A DNA stretch of 64,000 nt from Dysidea avara (GCF_963678975.1 NC_089276.1:23481059-23545058), one strand, 5' to 3'. Numbered from the stretch's first letter, positions 33,995-46,910 are shown. A program made the numbers and translations. The notes: generated by a model from the letters alone, not told the origin.

Positions 33995-36900
33995 GTAAGT
34001 ATTCAAGGGTAGCTACTGAAAATTGTGTGCATTTATTGTAAACTTGTAGATGGTGATGACATAGTGCTAAAGGATTATCCAGTGAGTGAAAAGTGTACCA
34101 GGACACAAGCTGATAGAATGATGGAAAGAGCAACAGCAACGTCTCCAGACAGGTTAGTAGCAGTATCTTTCACTGTGACATGTGATCACATCATACGAAC
34201 CTGATGATTGTTGGTTATTAATTTCTGATCACAAAAATTACCCTTATAGTTTTGCAAAATTTCAGTAAGGCTGTTTCAAACTCCAGCTTTATAAATTAGT
34301 ACACCATAGGAGCTGATACATTGAAACCTGAAGTGTATGATTAGGTCACAGGAAAAGGTCACTTGTCTAATCTGCTTATTAAAAGCTAGTGAATGTTTTA
34401 TTTGTGGACAAAGTGACTGACTAGCATAGTATCTGATTAATAGGGCTAAGTAAACTAAAACAGACAGGCTTTGATGAAGCTACTCTTTAGGACTGGAAGG
34501 CATGCCACAGTGCATTTGTACTGTATGTGGTACGTACGTAAAGAGGCTGTTAAAACTAACATTAAAATGGCTTTATTAAGTACTGGCAAAGTTATTCTAT
34601 TCAATAGTGGATAACTTCTCTTTATGCTCTTAATGACACATTTAAGAGGCTTCAACACTTACAATGATGCCAATATTGGTAGAATTTGATATGGTATAAG
34701 TTACAATAATGGCAAGTGATTAGAGACAAATTACCTTACACACTTAACATTAATATTATTCATGGTTCCACACCAGTCTACCATTCTATATGAGACATCT
34801 TTATCGTAGCTACATCAAATTGTCCTATGATTGTTTATTTATCCTAAGGTTTTTATGAGACCATTCTAAGTTGATATTAAAGTCAAATGCATTAATGAAG
34901 TCATCACCAAAAGATTCCCTCATACATATTACAGTACACACCTATATAAATATGTGGGGGACAGCTAGCTATACACAGTGACCATAGTCAACCAATTTTG
35001 GTAAATATGGGACTTCATCAAATACACCCTTGTCTGGCAAATTACCCTGTAAAAACAAGTGTTCATAGATCGTTACCATGAGTGCTGTTAATACTAGAGA
35101 TAAGTCGTCTTAGCTAGTAAGGAAGTATTATACATGTGTTTGGCTTCTATCCTAGTCCCTTTCATAACTTAATGTACAATATTTGTCCTACCAAATGATT
35201 TTGTTATCCTTGCATGTGAGGTGCTATAGTTCTGGTTTATAGCTGATCAAGCTAGCATATTTTATTCAAAAAGTTGTACACTAAAAATTAAGTTTAATGT
35301 CAATGCAAATCGCACAATATAAATGCAGTGTTATAGGTCAGATAGTGCAGCCTTACTATGAAGTTTGACCAGGTGCAGAACAAATGATGTAATTAACACT
35401 GTTTACCTGCAGCCATATATAGCATGTATTAGATTTTGACCAGTCACACCTGTGCTATAAGACTAATCTTATGTATATTTATGATGTTTGCATATCCAGT
35501 ATGCTTAAGTTATCCGCTGCATATATGAACTATGTAGCTACATGTGTACATCAATCAGCAACCAGATTAAAATTTTTACCTATCACATGTCCAGGAACTT
35601 GTGTATTGTTGACTACCACACCAAATTGTGAACCATCAATAACTCAATTTGAAGTACATGTACTGAACCACACAGACTGGCTATTTATAGTGGATTCCAT
35701 ACAAGGGTACATAATCTTTTAACTATTAAAACAACACTATGCCATAAGACTAAATTAGTAAGTAATTGAATGAATATACATGAGAAAGGCTATATCCTTC
35801 TATTGACATAAAGCAGAGTAGAGTAAATTATCTATATCTATACCTATTACATTGTGAAGTTTTGCTTACTTAAATTTGTGCATACGTTATTTGGTGTATT
35901 TTATTTGTAGCTATCGAGCTTGTTACAAATATGAGATGGTTAACAACAAATGTGAAATTGACACTAATGTTTCATTCGCTGAAGTAGTGACTGACATAAC
36001 AGTGTTTACAGATCCAGTGACTGGCTCTAAATTATTTGATCTAACAACTCCAACAGATATTGATGGTAACTACCCTAATGACACTGTTTGCTTCTTTATT
36101 ATTGGGAAAAGGTAAGTTGTGTGTGAGTGTGTGTGTGCACCCTTATATGGTAATATCTCTCAACCAGCACTAAAACCTATAGCAAATGCATGTGTAATAC
36201 AAATAGATATGTACTAAAAACATGCAATTAACACCCAAAGGAGTCCAAGAGGCAATGTAATTCACTTATATTTTTTGCTGACTTGTCACAGCTGTGTTAC
36301 TATTTGTGTGGTTAATCACACAAACATATTGTACAATAATATGATTACTCCATGACTACACATCAACAGTGTGGCAGTATGCAGTTGTTGTATCCTCATA
36401 GTTCTATAATTGTACCAATTGTGAACACTTGATTGTGCTGTACATATTTATACCTACTAACGTATCATAGCGTACTTGTGTTTTCAATGCATTTATGTTC
36501 TGTACCCCAACATCCTATATATATATATATTATGTTACTTAATAACTACAGTGAATACAGCTGTTCTGTATACTAAACCAAATACATGCATGTAGCTTTT
36601 GATTTGCAATAAATGTACATGTTTATTTTCTGAACTATGGATCAAAAATATACATAGCAACAGTGTACTTCAGTAACTTCACCTATATATGTTTCATATA
36701 CTTTTGGGGAGAAGTACCTAGTTGTTGGTTGAGCTTTAAATATTTGTGGCTGTAAACTATTAGTCATGCACAGAGTAGCACACCACATGTGACACACCAA
36801 GTAAAGGTTAGTTATTAATATGTATCGTTCTGTGCACAGTACTAAGGAGGGCATGAAGTGATATTATCAAAATACATATTTGGAAGTACAAATGTTTGCA

Positions 36901-39900
36901 CCAGTGGTCATTGAAAGCAGCTACTGACCTAGCAATTCTACAACTTGGTGAGGACTTCCTGCATGTGTTCAACCATGACAACTGGCATCAAACACAAGCC
37001 ATATAAACAGTGTTTGTTATGCGTGCACTACAGTTGAGTGATTTTTATGTGTTAGCTAGATAGTAACTCCAAATTATTTGCATGAGTGGTCATGTTAAAA
37101 CCTTAAATCACTCTTATGTGACAGTATATCAACAGGTTTGTTATATACTGATGATGTCACTTTCACCTTCATCATGCCCTGACTTAAGTCATACTACATA
37201 TCAAATGATAACAACAGTTAGCTCATAGTGTATATACAGTTAGCCCACCTTAAGCGACATCAATACTAATAATTATAGTGACTTAACTACTGACTTTAAT
37301 CTACTAACTTCTCTACCTTGCATCCATCATTACAGGAGCACCAGCACATGTACAGCACATTATTTTTATACAGCGTATACATTTACATAGGTACATGCAC
37401 ATTTGATTATATGTACAAGGAATTTTGTGAAAAGCCTGCATTTTACAGTATTCAACAATAAAACAATTTAAATTCTCTAATACAATCAGGCAATCGGTTA
37501 CTTGTTTAATTATCTGACAGTTTGATGCATATACATACATTCAGTAGGTCATTGTGTATATGTTTTGCTGACTAATAGAAGTTACAGACTTACAGTGTAT
37601 TTCTTATACTGTAAATTGTTCAGCATACACATACATAAAATGATCTCAATAGTTGGAACCTTCTGTTGTATTTGTTTTTCATATGACCCCATGTATGCTG
37701 TAGTAGAAGTGTAGTTTGATAAATAATTGTGTGTGTGGGTAAAGGTAAAACATGGTCATGTAGCAATTTGTTTTTTCAATACACACATAGAAATAGAGGA
37801 TTTCTCTACCAATACTATGAAGCTTTTCATCAAGATGTGGAGGGATACTTACAAATTGATGTTTCAGTTGATCAACATGGTACAGTGATTGAAACAGTTA
37901 TTAATGGACTTTGTCAAGATTTTTTTGAATTTCGTGAGGTGTGTTACATGTTACATTAAATAAATGAAACTTGTATAATAACATCAAGTTTGTTGACTGC
38001 AGCTATATTATGTATTTGTCTGTTTGCATAATTGCACTGATACATACACAGAAACAATTTGACAAGAGTCTTCCTATTAACAAACTTGTCACTTGTGGTA
38101 ATGTGGTGGATCCCAGGATCCAGTTTGAAGTTGATGTTGCTTCAGCACTGACATTGGAGTTCAAGTCTAATAACCAAACTGAAGGAATTGGGATGCATTT
38201 GATTGTGTTGGAAATTAATTCAACCATTTATACAGTAAGAGTTGCTAACTAAATACAGTGTATGCATTAACAACAATATTACTATAGTATTGCATTTTTA
38301 CTGCAATTTGGTGTAAAAGAGCATGTTGTATGTAGCTAACTCCACCATGGAAAACTTATTGATTGCTCAAGTTATACATTTATTGCTTATCACTTTATGA
38401 TCATACAGACAAACAACAATCGAAGAAAGAGAGAGGATATTATTGCTCCACAAGGTTCACCCGGTATTCCAGGTACTAATGGAATTCCTGGATCACAAGG
38501 AACACCAGGGATTAATGGAAGACATGGACAGGGTGGTTCTAAAGGGATTAAAGGCACTACAGGTGTTAGAGGGAACAGAGGTCAGGAAGGTGACAAAGGC
38601 CCACAAGGAGAGCAAGGGGTAACCGGTGATGTTGGCCCAGATGGTGACCAAGGATTACTGTGTGACTGTGAAATACTTGCCAAGTGTACAGCTGGGAGAC
38701 CAGGGAAGAAAGGAGTTAAAGGATTACAGGGAGTACAAGGGCTACCTGGTGATGATGGTGCTAAAGGACTACCTGGTAATGATGGACCTAGGGGATATCC
38801 TGGTAAACCTGGGAGAAAAGGTATAAGATTATCTGTAATGGATGTAAATATTCCATGCATTCAGGCACTCATATATGTGTATTATATGTATATACTACAC
38901 CTGTGGTTGAGATCAAAAGTGTCGCGCTGTTGTATATAACTGATATACCACGGCAAACTGTGGCATATAAGTGATATACCACGCTTTGTGGGCTATGCTT
39001 ACCATATGATACATTCCGTGAAATTCTTATCTAAACGGTGAACAAGTCTCTAATAACAAGTGCCTAAATCAAAAAATTATTCACCTGAGCACTGTGAGCA
39101 AGGAGAAAGAACTTATGTCCCCTTCACTAACTCTCTTCTCCTTCACTTAGTCATGAGTAGATACTAAAGAGTCTAAAACATCTAGGATTTCTACTGATTT
39201 CGATCTTCAACAGGTGCTGTTTCACTATAAATTGCTTTCTATAATTGTTTCATCTACTGGGATGTAGAATATAACAGTTATAACACAATTACTTGGAATA
39301 TACGTACTCACACCCTGCAGGCACTTGTGCGTATATTTTTGTCATATCCCTCACAACCGTGTTATAACTATAAAATATACCACTTTGATATCTCAGTTCA
39401 AAGGAAACCACAGGAGTCTATTTCATGTATTGCCCTGACCACAGTTGATTATTTATATAGAGCTGCTTAAAGTTTTGCATTGTAGGTTTGAGTTTAACAT
39501 GTTGGTATAGTTAGGCTAGGGATTGTTTTGGAAGAAAAATAATTGAGTGAGTCAGCATTGCATAGTTCAGTTACTAGGCATCACTAAAAATGGTTTTTGC
39601 GATTGTTTTTCTATCCACAAAGTGGTTGTTTGGTTTAAAATGGTATCACTACAACCAGCAAAACCCACAATCATTTCTGTTTATGCTCACAATTTAAACC
39701 CACAATTAAAGTTTGCAAATCTCTGTATAAAAGTACTGTGATGAATGCAGGTTTGTCCTCCTTCCTCTATTAGGTGAGCATGGGTGAGTGGTATATATTA
39801 CTTATACCAAGGCCATGAGGGATTTTCCTAATATATATGCCCAAACCCAAGGGCTGCATGGTATCACTATTGAATATATATCAATGTTGCTGGTCGCTAA

Positions 39901-42900
39901 TTACAGCTTTACTCATTTGTATGAATACTTGCACATCCATGTTTCAATTTCTTGTGCACAGGTAAAACAGGCTCAACAGGTGCTCCTGGTTTAACTGGTC
40001 CTGCTGGAGAACAGGGTGTACCAGGTGCTCGAGGAGATTCTGGTCCTCCTGGGCCCCCTGGCCCTACAGGATGTTCATTACCAGAAAATGCTAAACTAAG
40101 ACGTCATATGACAACACTGGGACACATTATTACGAGAGCCACAGAACTATACAACAATCTTGATACAAAATCCGCAGAAAATTTTTATGACTACTTGATT
40201 AAGAAAGCTGATACTAAGAAACAAACAGCATCAGCAAAGAATGAACATAAAGAACGTGAAACCAGAAATGCCTACTATATGAACACTGCTGACTGTGAAG
40301 GAGTTATTGTTATTCCTGGCTCTAAAGGAGATGCTGGATCAGCAGGTTATCCAGGTAATGATGGTACTCAAGGATATCCTGGAATACCAGGTAAGTATAA
40401 TTATCCTTCCTGGGGTTTAACAATAAGTAATACTTTGGTAATAGGAGTGGATGGTAGCAGTGGCCAGGCTGGAGATCCAGGAATTCCAGGTACAGAAGGA
40501 GTGAAAGGACCTACTGGTAAACGAGGATCTATTGGACAGAAAGGAGATGTGGGTAGTGCTGGACCTACTGGTAGTCCTGGAGTTTGCCGATGCATTAAGG
40601 TATGTTGTTGTTGTATATGCTATTTCCATTAGGTAAATTGATTATAATGTTAGGCCACATAAAGTAAATATACAGCCAGTTATCGAAAACCCTGAGGACC
40701 ATCTAGTATTCAAATAGTTGAAAACTCCATAACCTAAGAGTTTTTTACAGAATTACCAATGCATTTAATGCAATACATTTTCTTTTGTACTTTATTCCCT
40801 ATAATATACTTGCTACTCTAGTAGAACAATTATTTTGATTAAAAATTAGGATAAATACTTGCCAGCACTTGCCATATCAAAACCAGTAATCCTTAACTTG
40901 ATACAGAAATACATTTTACATGCTTACATTACCAGAAGATTGAAATTATAAGAATATTTTAGTATGTTCTTTCTATCCCAGACAAGAAACACGCTTACTA
41001 CTGATAGGAAGCCTACATTGTCTTATGTTGGTACTGGTATACCAGGAGAACAAGGTGATCAGGGACCTCATGGTTATGAGGGACCTAAAGGATTCAAAGG
41101 AGCAACTGGACTACCAGGAGATGATGGGGTGAGAGGACCAAGAGGCATTGATGGTGTTGATGGTGTACCTGGTAAAACTGGTCCCAATGGAGTTACTGGG
41201 TTAAAAGGTTTTCCTGGTGAAAAAGGTTTGCCTGGACCACGTGGGCCCCCTGGACCCCCTGGACCACCAGGTTGTGTTTGTAACAACGTGATCATCAAGT
41301 TAGACAAGTATGGATTTGTAAAGAAAACACGTCCATTATTGTACAACAAGTTTGGGATTGTGAAAAGTAACTTTACCATTCTCTCTGGAACATACTCTAA
41401 TTATACTCGAACAAAGGACAAGTACACTCCAACGCAAAGAAAATTTGAATCAGATAGAACAGTATATTACACACCCAATATAACTTGTGTTAAAGGTAAG
41501 GAATTTGGAGCTGTAATATATTATATCTGTCATGTGCTGCTTAACATACTTGCTGTTTTGTTTTATTGCTATTCTGTGAATTGCTTTCCACAGAAATCTC
41601 AGGACCACCCATTGAGGGTTCAAGAGGAGAACAGGGAGAAGCAGGTTATCCGGGTAAAACTGGTAATCCTGGAATAGCAGGTGAACCAGGTGTGAATGGA
41701 ATATCAGGATTGAAAGGAACCAATGGGAATCAAGGAAGACTGGGCCCTGATGGTACAGATAAATAATGTATGAGTACATATCTGGTGTGTATGAAACACA
41801 GGATTGTCGTACTCCCACATTAGTAATAGCATATAATTGTCTTGTGCAACCATGTATGTGTCATTCTTGCTTGCTTGCATTATGCATGAATATTTGTAGC
41901 TACTGTTTCTATCAGTTTCCTTTATCCCAAGGTGAACAAGGAGCAGTTGGGGATAGAGGCAATAAAGGATACCAAGGTGCAAATGGAAAACGTGGTCAGC
42001 CAGGAAGAAATGGAGTTTGTAATCTGGATACAAATGCTGTATTTTCAATTTACCGTAAGTTGATTAATTACATTAAGATTATCTTGATCTATAGTTGTTT
42101 GTTCTATATAACAAGAAGCATCATGTGTCTGTCACTGGGAAAACTGGTCTTACCACCTATTCAAGAAGTGCTGAGAGGCATGGGGCCTTGATTGAACTAA
42201 TGCACAAAAAAATAACTATCTAAAATGGTAGGAAACTTTGCTGCTGGTCCCTAGTACAGTAGACTGACTGATTTTGACAGTGAAATTTGATAGTGTATTT
42301 ATTATTTAGTTTTGTGCATAGTAAATACAGTAAATGGGTGATAAACAGGTGTTTCTAGCCAGTCACTATAGCTTGACATATATGACGTGGCTACTCTATT
42401 AAAGCATCTTTTAAAGTTGTTGTTCCTCTTTGCCTATTTTCTAAAAATTCAGTAATATTGCCAGCATTGTGCTCATTGCTTTTCCTGTTATGTCCCAAGT
42501 TTTACCAGTACACCCTTGACTGTAAATCAAGAAACTTCAGCACTAAAATTGATATTTCCACATCAAAATTCATTTTTTTAACATGATAGATTCATAATTA
42601 CTATTTATTCATCATTAAAAGTTTACTGATTATCTGAACGCTTATAGCTACAATTGTACCATGTCCAAGAAGATGCCCTGATGGTGCAAAAGGTGCCACT
42701 GGTGATAGAGGAGATCCTGGATCACGAGGTTATCAAGGATTAGGAGGACTCAAAGGAAATACAGGTTTACCTGGTCCTAGAGGATATGCTGGATCACCAG
42801 GATTACCAGGGGATCAAGGAAGGCCTGGAAAACCTGGATCAAGAGGTCCATCTGGATACAGAGGGTTACCTGGACCAGTGGGACCACCTGGACTTCCTGG

Positions 42901-43617
42901 ACCACCTGGTCCTAGTGACAGGTGTCCTGAATTTGACGGTGTGGACTTTGATGTGGTAAGTGAATATGATATGTGTAGTATTGCTTTGATCAATTGTACT
43001 GTTATTATTATTATTTTGAGCATGCAAAGACATCAGGCATTATGCTAGCATTTTAGGGATGTGTTTATTGAAATGTGCAATGTGAACACCTGATGAAAAT
43101 AAACATACTGTTCATTACCACCCATGAATTTTTTTTCATGAAATACTCTGATATAGCTGTCATAAACTCTAATTTATTTGTGTCAACTCTCTATTATTCT
43201 AGTTCTTTGCTGCTACAAATCAAGATGTTGAATACCTTCAATATCTACTTGACACATCCAGCAAGGAATATGCTGCCAAACTAACAAATACTACTTTTCC
43301 ATTGTTAAGAGAACTAGCAACTTTTGTTGCTAGAGGAGATAAACTGTCATCCCGTCCTCATCAGCGTGGTAAGCAAACACCGTTTTTATGATTCATAACA
43401 GTTGTACACATTATAATGTTTATTAGAAAAAACAGAATGTGAAACAACATTGAAGGCTCCCAGAAATGGCAGAAGATCAGTTATCAAACAAGATGGTACT
43501 GTGAAGTACATCAAGTTTAGTTGCGATGATGGCTACAGTTTGAGGGGATACTCTCTGGCAGAATGTAGGGATGGCAGATGGAGTTCTGACACACCAGTGT
43601 GTGTTTCAATGTACTAG
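33934..43617 (+). CDS. Secreted collagen-like protein with sushi C-terminus (gene B)
   Basis: Coding exons: 33934-33994, 34050-34152, 35595-35706, 35911-36111, 37791-37938, 38052-38234, 38409-38820, 39962-40390, 40445-40599, 40982-41495, 41594-41752, 41932-42054, 42648-42955, 43203-43368, 43427-43617. Junctions are GT-AG and phases agree, except between exons 2 and 3, where a small exon or different splice site is missing from this model. About 1,090 residues: signal peptide, cysteine-containing module (exons 2-6, partly CUB-like), a RRKR furin-type site at the start of exon 7, interrupted Gly-X-Y segments, and a C-terminal sushi domain. No transmembrane helix is seen, so the product is expected in the extracellular matrix. 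RGD occurs twice. Collagen exons vary in size and are not multiples of 9 as in fibrillar collagens. Confidence 0.9.
35595..38234 (+). CDS. Gene B exons 3-6: N-terminal globular module
   Basis: Four exons with compatible phases encode about 215 residues with several cysteines ([43 protein letters not shown]). [10 protein letters not shown], and later [20 protein letters not shown], resemble the C-x-W-x-I and F-x-S-D...GF-x-a-x-Y strands of a CUB fold, but the canonical residues are not all present, so CUB is only a candidate. It probably mediates binding or trimer registration; this is inference. Confidence 0.7.
38409..42955 (+). CDS. Gene B exons 7-13: interrupted collagen segments
   Basis: Seven exons encode Gly-X-Y triplets broken by short cysteine-bearing interruptions ([33 protein letters not shown]). 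A longer charged insert in exon 8 runs from GCSLPENAK to NTADCEG (about 75 residues, lysine-rich, probably helical). RGD lies at [10 protein letters not shown] in exon 8 and GDRGDPG in exon 13. [10 protein letters not shown] stretches precede the interruptions in exons 8, 10 and 13 and could nucleate triple helix. The GPKGFKG-type triplets offer lysines in the Y position for hydroxylation. Confidence 0.9.
38940..39950. other. Gene B intron 7, no gene seen
   Basis: The long intron contains a short pair of GTGATATACCACG boxes at 38,938-38,985. Otherwise unremarkable AT-rich sequence. Confidence 0.5.
43203..43617 (+). CDS. Gene B exons 14-15: linker and sushi domain
   Basis: Exon 14 (43,203-43,368) encodes an alpha-helical-looking linker ([20 protein letters not shown]). 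Exon 15 (43,427-43,617) encodes a sushi domain with four cysteines ([25 protein letters not shown]) and ends SMY-TAG. The last exon enters in phase 1 and is self-contained, like the final exon of gene A. Confidence 0.88.
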
Positions 43618-43796
43618 CAATAACTGTTAAACTTAGCATTTCCCCCACACAATGTGTTTGTACAGTATGCAGGTACCATTAATATACCTGTTTGTGCTTT
43701 ATTATCTTCTGTAATGTATTTTTGTGACTACTGCTGATAGCAGGGTATGATTGTATACTATAATTCACAACAAGAAATATTTGTACTGACTATTAA

Positions 43797-43802
43797 AATA
43801 AA
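43797..43802 (+). terminator. Candidate polyadenylation signal of gene B
   Basis: The first AATAAA downstream of the gene B stop, 180 bases after TAG. Confidence 0.55.
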
Positions 43803-45020
43803 CTCATGAAAATATGCATAAGCCAGACATAATTATCTAAATTTAACATTGATGTAGATTCTATAGCCACGTATATACGTATAACCAGCTATTTGAGTCC
43901 CATGATATTAGTGGTAGACAAAGGTAAATTAATTTTCAAGTGTGATTGACCAATTAAAGTTGCTATACATATACTCCACACACAATAACAAACACCAGCA
44001 GACACGTAATTATTACATATATTATTATGTAAAATGCTTAGTATTGACATGATAAGCTGAAAATACAAGTGTAAAACAAATGAGATACCTATGGACACTC
44101 CAAATAAATTCTCTGTTTCCCTTCCTGTACCTAAGCATGCATGCAGGTGGGTGGTCCATTTCCATTATTGCATTATGAGATGAGCACCTTTCAAGCCATT
44201 ATTTGTTTAGCTTTAGGAAAAATAGAAAGGTTTCATGAAGGCCTTTGATCCCTAGATGTATGCAACGTGTACACTAAAACTTATGTGTCATAAAAAGTAG
44301 TACTATGAAAACTATCTAACCATCTCTTGAAAGCACTTTAAAGTGGTTGCAGTGACCAGTTCAGTAGGGAGCTTAATTGTTCCAGGTATCAATGATTCAT
44401 TGACTGAAAAAGTGATCTTGAGCTCTTGCATCCCTCTGCTTAAATATCTTTAAAGGGATGACCCCTTGTAACGCTGCAAGGGGGGAGGGGGTCTGAGGTT
44501 TCCAGAACTATTCAGGCAATTAAAATTGAGTTTAAATTGGTATCAAAGTTCAGATCGAAATACTCTGATAAAGCAGTCGACTACTCTAATAGGACAGTCA
44601 CAATTTGTACTTTTAAAATTTACTTTTTCCAACTCAGTAAAAACTAAAACTGCATGTCAGAGTGTTTAAGACCTGAAATATTCCTGGGGGATGCCCCCAG
44701 ACCCCCAGGATAGGCACTAGCCGATTGTGCCGGCATAATTTAAAGCATAATAGCTAGGTGACTAAAAGCATCAAGCATAATTCCAGCATAATAGGGACGA
44801 TATTTGAAATTTTAATTAAAATGCGCAATATGCGCCTGAAAGAAAGCAAATATTAACTGCCAACAGTATTATTAGTGGATTTCATGTTTAAAAACACGTA
44901 ATATAACTTATTAAACTATCTTTGTAGGTTATTCACACTTTTCAGAAATAAGATCGAGATACTCTAATAGAGCAGTCACTTACTCTAATACAGGATTCAG
45001 GAAAGGCTGATATACTCTAA

Positions 45021-45392
45021 GGCCACTCCAATTGGTAATTATGTTTCTGGTCCTTTGAAAATTAGTTTTAGGTGCGGGCGGGCGGAATTCAGCAACAAAG
45101 CAACAATGAAGTGACTGCTCAATTAGAGTATTTTTGTGATTTACTGACTGTTCTATTAGAATATATCGATCCGTACTATGCACTTTGCCTATTTCTTGCA
45201 GGTTTTCAATGATAAAATACAAAATATAATACTTAGATAGTTAGATTTAGCATAATTGTTGCAGCCCAATATTTGTTTCTAAAAATTAGGTTTTTCAAAA
45301 AGCTCATGCGGGCATTTTACCCATGTATTTCTGAAATTTCAAAAAAGGATGCGGGCGGTGGACCAGAAACATAATTACCAATTGGAGTGGCC
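45021..45392. mobile_element. PIF/Harbinger-like MITE, copy 2
   Basis: Terminal inverted repeats GGCCACTCCAATTGGTAATT, perfect over more than 30 bases, flanked by TAA. About 85-90 percent identical by eye to 6,892-7,260. A short left-end scrap of the same family (GACCACTCCAAG then GTTTCTGGTC) is at 46,131-46,165. Confidence 0.88.
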
Positions 45393-45508
45393 TAATAAAA
45401 CAGTCAGTTCTAGAACATAAACTTGATTTTGAAAGCATAATTTTGAGCACAATAGGCTTAATTTTTGAGCAATGCTCAAAAGCATAATAGGTAAAATTTT
45501 GGGCATAA

Positions 45509-45870
45509 GGCCAATGAAACTTGATTACCAGTTTCTCGCTCAGATTTTTGAAAATTTGATGCGGGCGGGCGGGCGGTTATTATTCATTATTCATTATTTT
45601 TCCAAAAGCACAACACACATCCAAACATGAAGATTTCTGCCAAAAAACAGTGAGATCTACACTGATTACTCTTGCATTAAATAGCTAAAGTACGTTACTA
45701 ATCTATAACAAGTGATTTTTCCATTAGAGTATAGCTGATTGCTCTATTAGAGTAAAAGTGACTGTTCTATTAGAGTATTTCGATCTGAAATACCAATAAT
45801 GAAATTCCATGCGGGTGTATCAAAAACATGCGGGCGATGACGCGAAACTGCTAATCAAGTTTCATTGGCC
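45509..45870. mobile_element. Second PIF/Harbinger-like MITE family
   Basis: Ends GGCCAATGAAACTTGATTA and TAATCAAGTTTCATTGGCC, flanked by TAA on both sides. The interior has GCGGGCGGGCGG blocks and three dispersed modules (45,715-45,786). The family differs from the 45,021 copy in sequence but has the same kind of termini. Confidence 0.85.
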
Positions 45871-46219
45871 TAATAGGCCAGAGCCTGCACCAGAATGACA
45901 TCCCGGCATGTCTGTTGTATGCTTCAAACATCACACAGTTCCACCTCTTAACACTTTAGCCTGCTCTTGATACTATGAAACATATGTTTAAATATCAGCC
46001 CTAAAGAATTTTTGATGAAAATTGTTACCAAATTCAATCTCAGAATTTCATACCCCAGACCCCCTAGATTTGAATGTGAGAAAATTTGGAAACCTGTCAC
46101 CAAAATTCCTTGCTGACTGTTACAGCTAGACCACTCCAAGTCATATCTTAGTTTCTGGTCATTCCCTAGCCAGCAAAAGATGCGGGTGGGCGGATGATCA
46201 GGACTTCAGGACTATAGAT

Positions 46220-46395
46220 ACAGGTTTTTGCAATTGAATTCGGCAACTTTGCAATTGAATTCGTCCCGTTTGCAACTGAGTTCGTCGCTTTTGCAATTGA
46301 ATTCGTCCCGTTTGCAATTGAATTCGTCCCTTTTGCAATTGAATTCGTCGCTTTTGCAATTGAATTCGTCGCTTTTGCAGTTAAATTCGTCCATA
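46220..46395 (-). repeat. EcoRI/MfeI-rich short tandem array, left arm
   Basis: About seven units of a 24-base repeat. Each contains CAATTGAATTCGTC, so GAATTC and CAATTG sites recur every 24 bases. An inverted counterpart lies at 46,737-46,910. Confidence 0.9.
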
Positions 46396-46736
46396 ACAAG
46401 AATGGCAGCTGGAGCAAACACGAAAACATGATGTAGCAGCTGCTACAAGAACTTGTTAAAGTACAACAGTAGTAAACAACTCTTTATAAGGCAATAATTC
46501 TCCCTCTACAACCTCTCCAACAACATTTCAAACTCTACTACGCCATTCGCGATGGGTGTGGTCACTCGCGAGCAAGATAATTAACTTGTCAGACAGCTAT
46601 CAACTTCGCGTACTACCAGCTTCAATTACCTTCTAGTGTCTCAAGTGTAACTCTCCAAGGCATAAATAGTTCATATCTTAATGAACGGGTTGGTTTCTTG
46701 GAGCCGTTTTGTTTATGACGAATTATAATGCAAACG

Positions 46737-46910
46737 CGACGAATTCTATTGCAAAACCGACTAATTCAACTGCAAAACCGACGAATTCAATTGCAAAACC
46801 GACGAATTCAATTGCAAACGGGACAAATTCAATTGCAATACCGACGAATTCAATTGCAAACGGGACGAATTCAATTGCAAAGGCGACGAATTCAATTGCA
46901 AAAACGGTCC
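46737..46910 (+). repeat. EcoRI/MfeI-rich short tandem array, right arm
   Basis: The same unit in the opposite orientation (GACGAATTCAATTGCAAA), about seven to eight units. The arms are separated by about 340 bases of non-repetitive, CpG-containing sequence, a foldback-like arrangement. Flanking TTTTTGCAATTG and CAATTGCAAAAAC match at the outer edges. Confidence 0.9.

Larger units (their letters stand above)
44712..45890. mobile_element. hAT-like element nested in family X
   Basis: Left end TAGGCACTAGCCGATTGTGC and right end GCCAGAGCCTGCA resemble the termini of the element at 60,090-60,855 (TAGGCCTG...CAGGCCTA), including the shared block GCCGGCATAAT. Flanks CCAGGAT and CCAGAAT are a near-perfect 7-base duplication. 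The interior is itself filled by two Harbinger-like MITEs. Confidence 0.55.
44478..46115 (+). repeat. Dispersed repeat family X, copy c (interrupted)
   Basis: The 5' part is 44,478-44,711 and the 3' part about 45,891-46,115. Together they make a complete family X copy matching 24,415-24,952. The break falls right after CCCAGACCCCCAGGAT, where a second element has inserted. Confidence 0.75.

Noticed and set aside
38582..38860. Proline/serine-rich minus-strand frames opposite gene B (also 40,401-40,595 and 41,074-41,379)
   Set aside because: They are the antisense shadow of Gly-X-Y codons; the plus-strand exons have proper splice sites and phase.
46166..46429. Repetitive proteins (Asn-Ser-Ile or Asp-Glu-Phe-Asn-Cys-Lys units) as coding repeats
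   Set aside because: All frames of the 24-base array are open because 24 is a multiple of three. There is no start context, splice site or neighbour supporting a gene.
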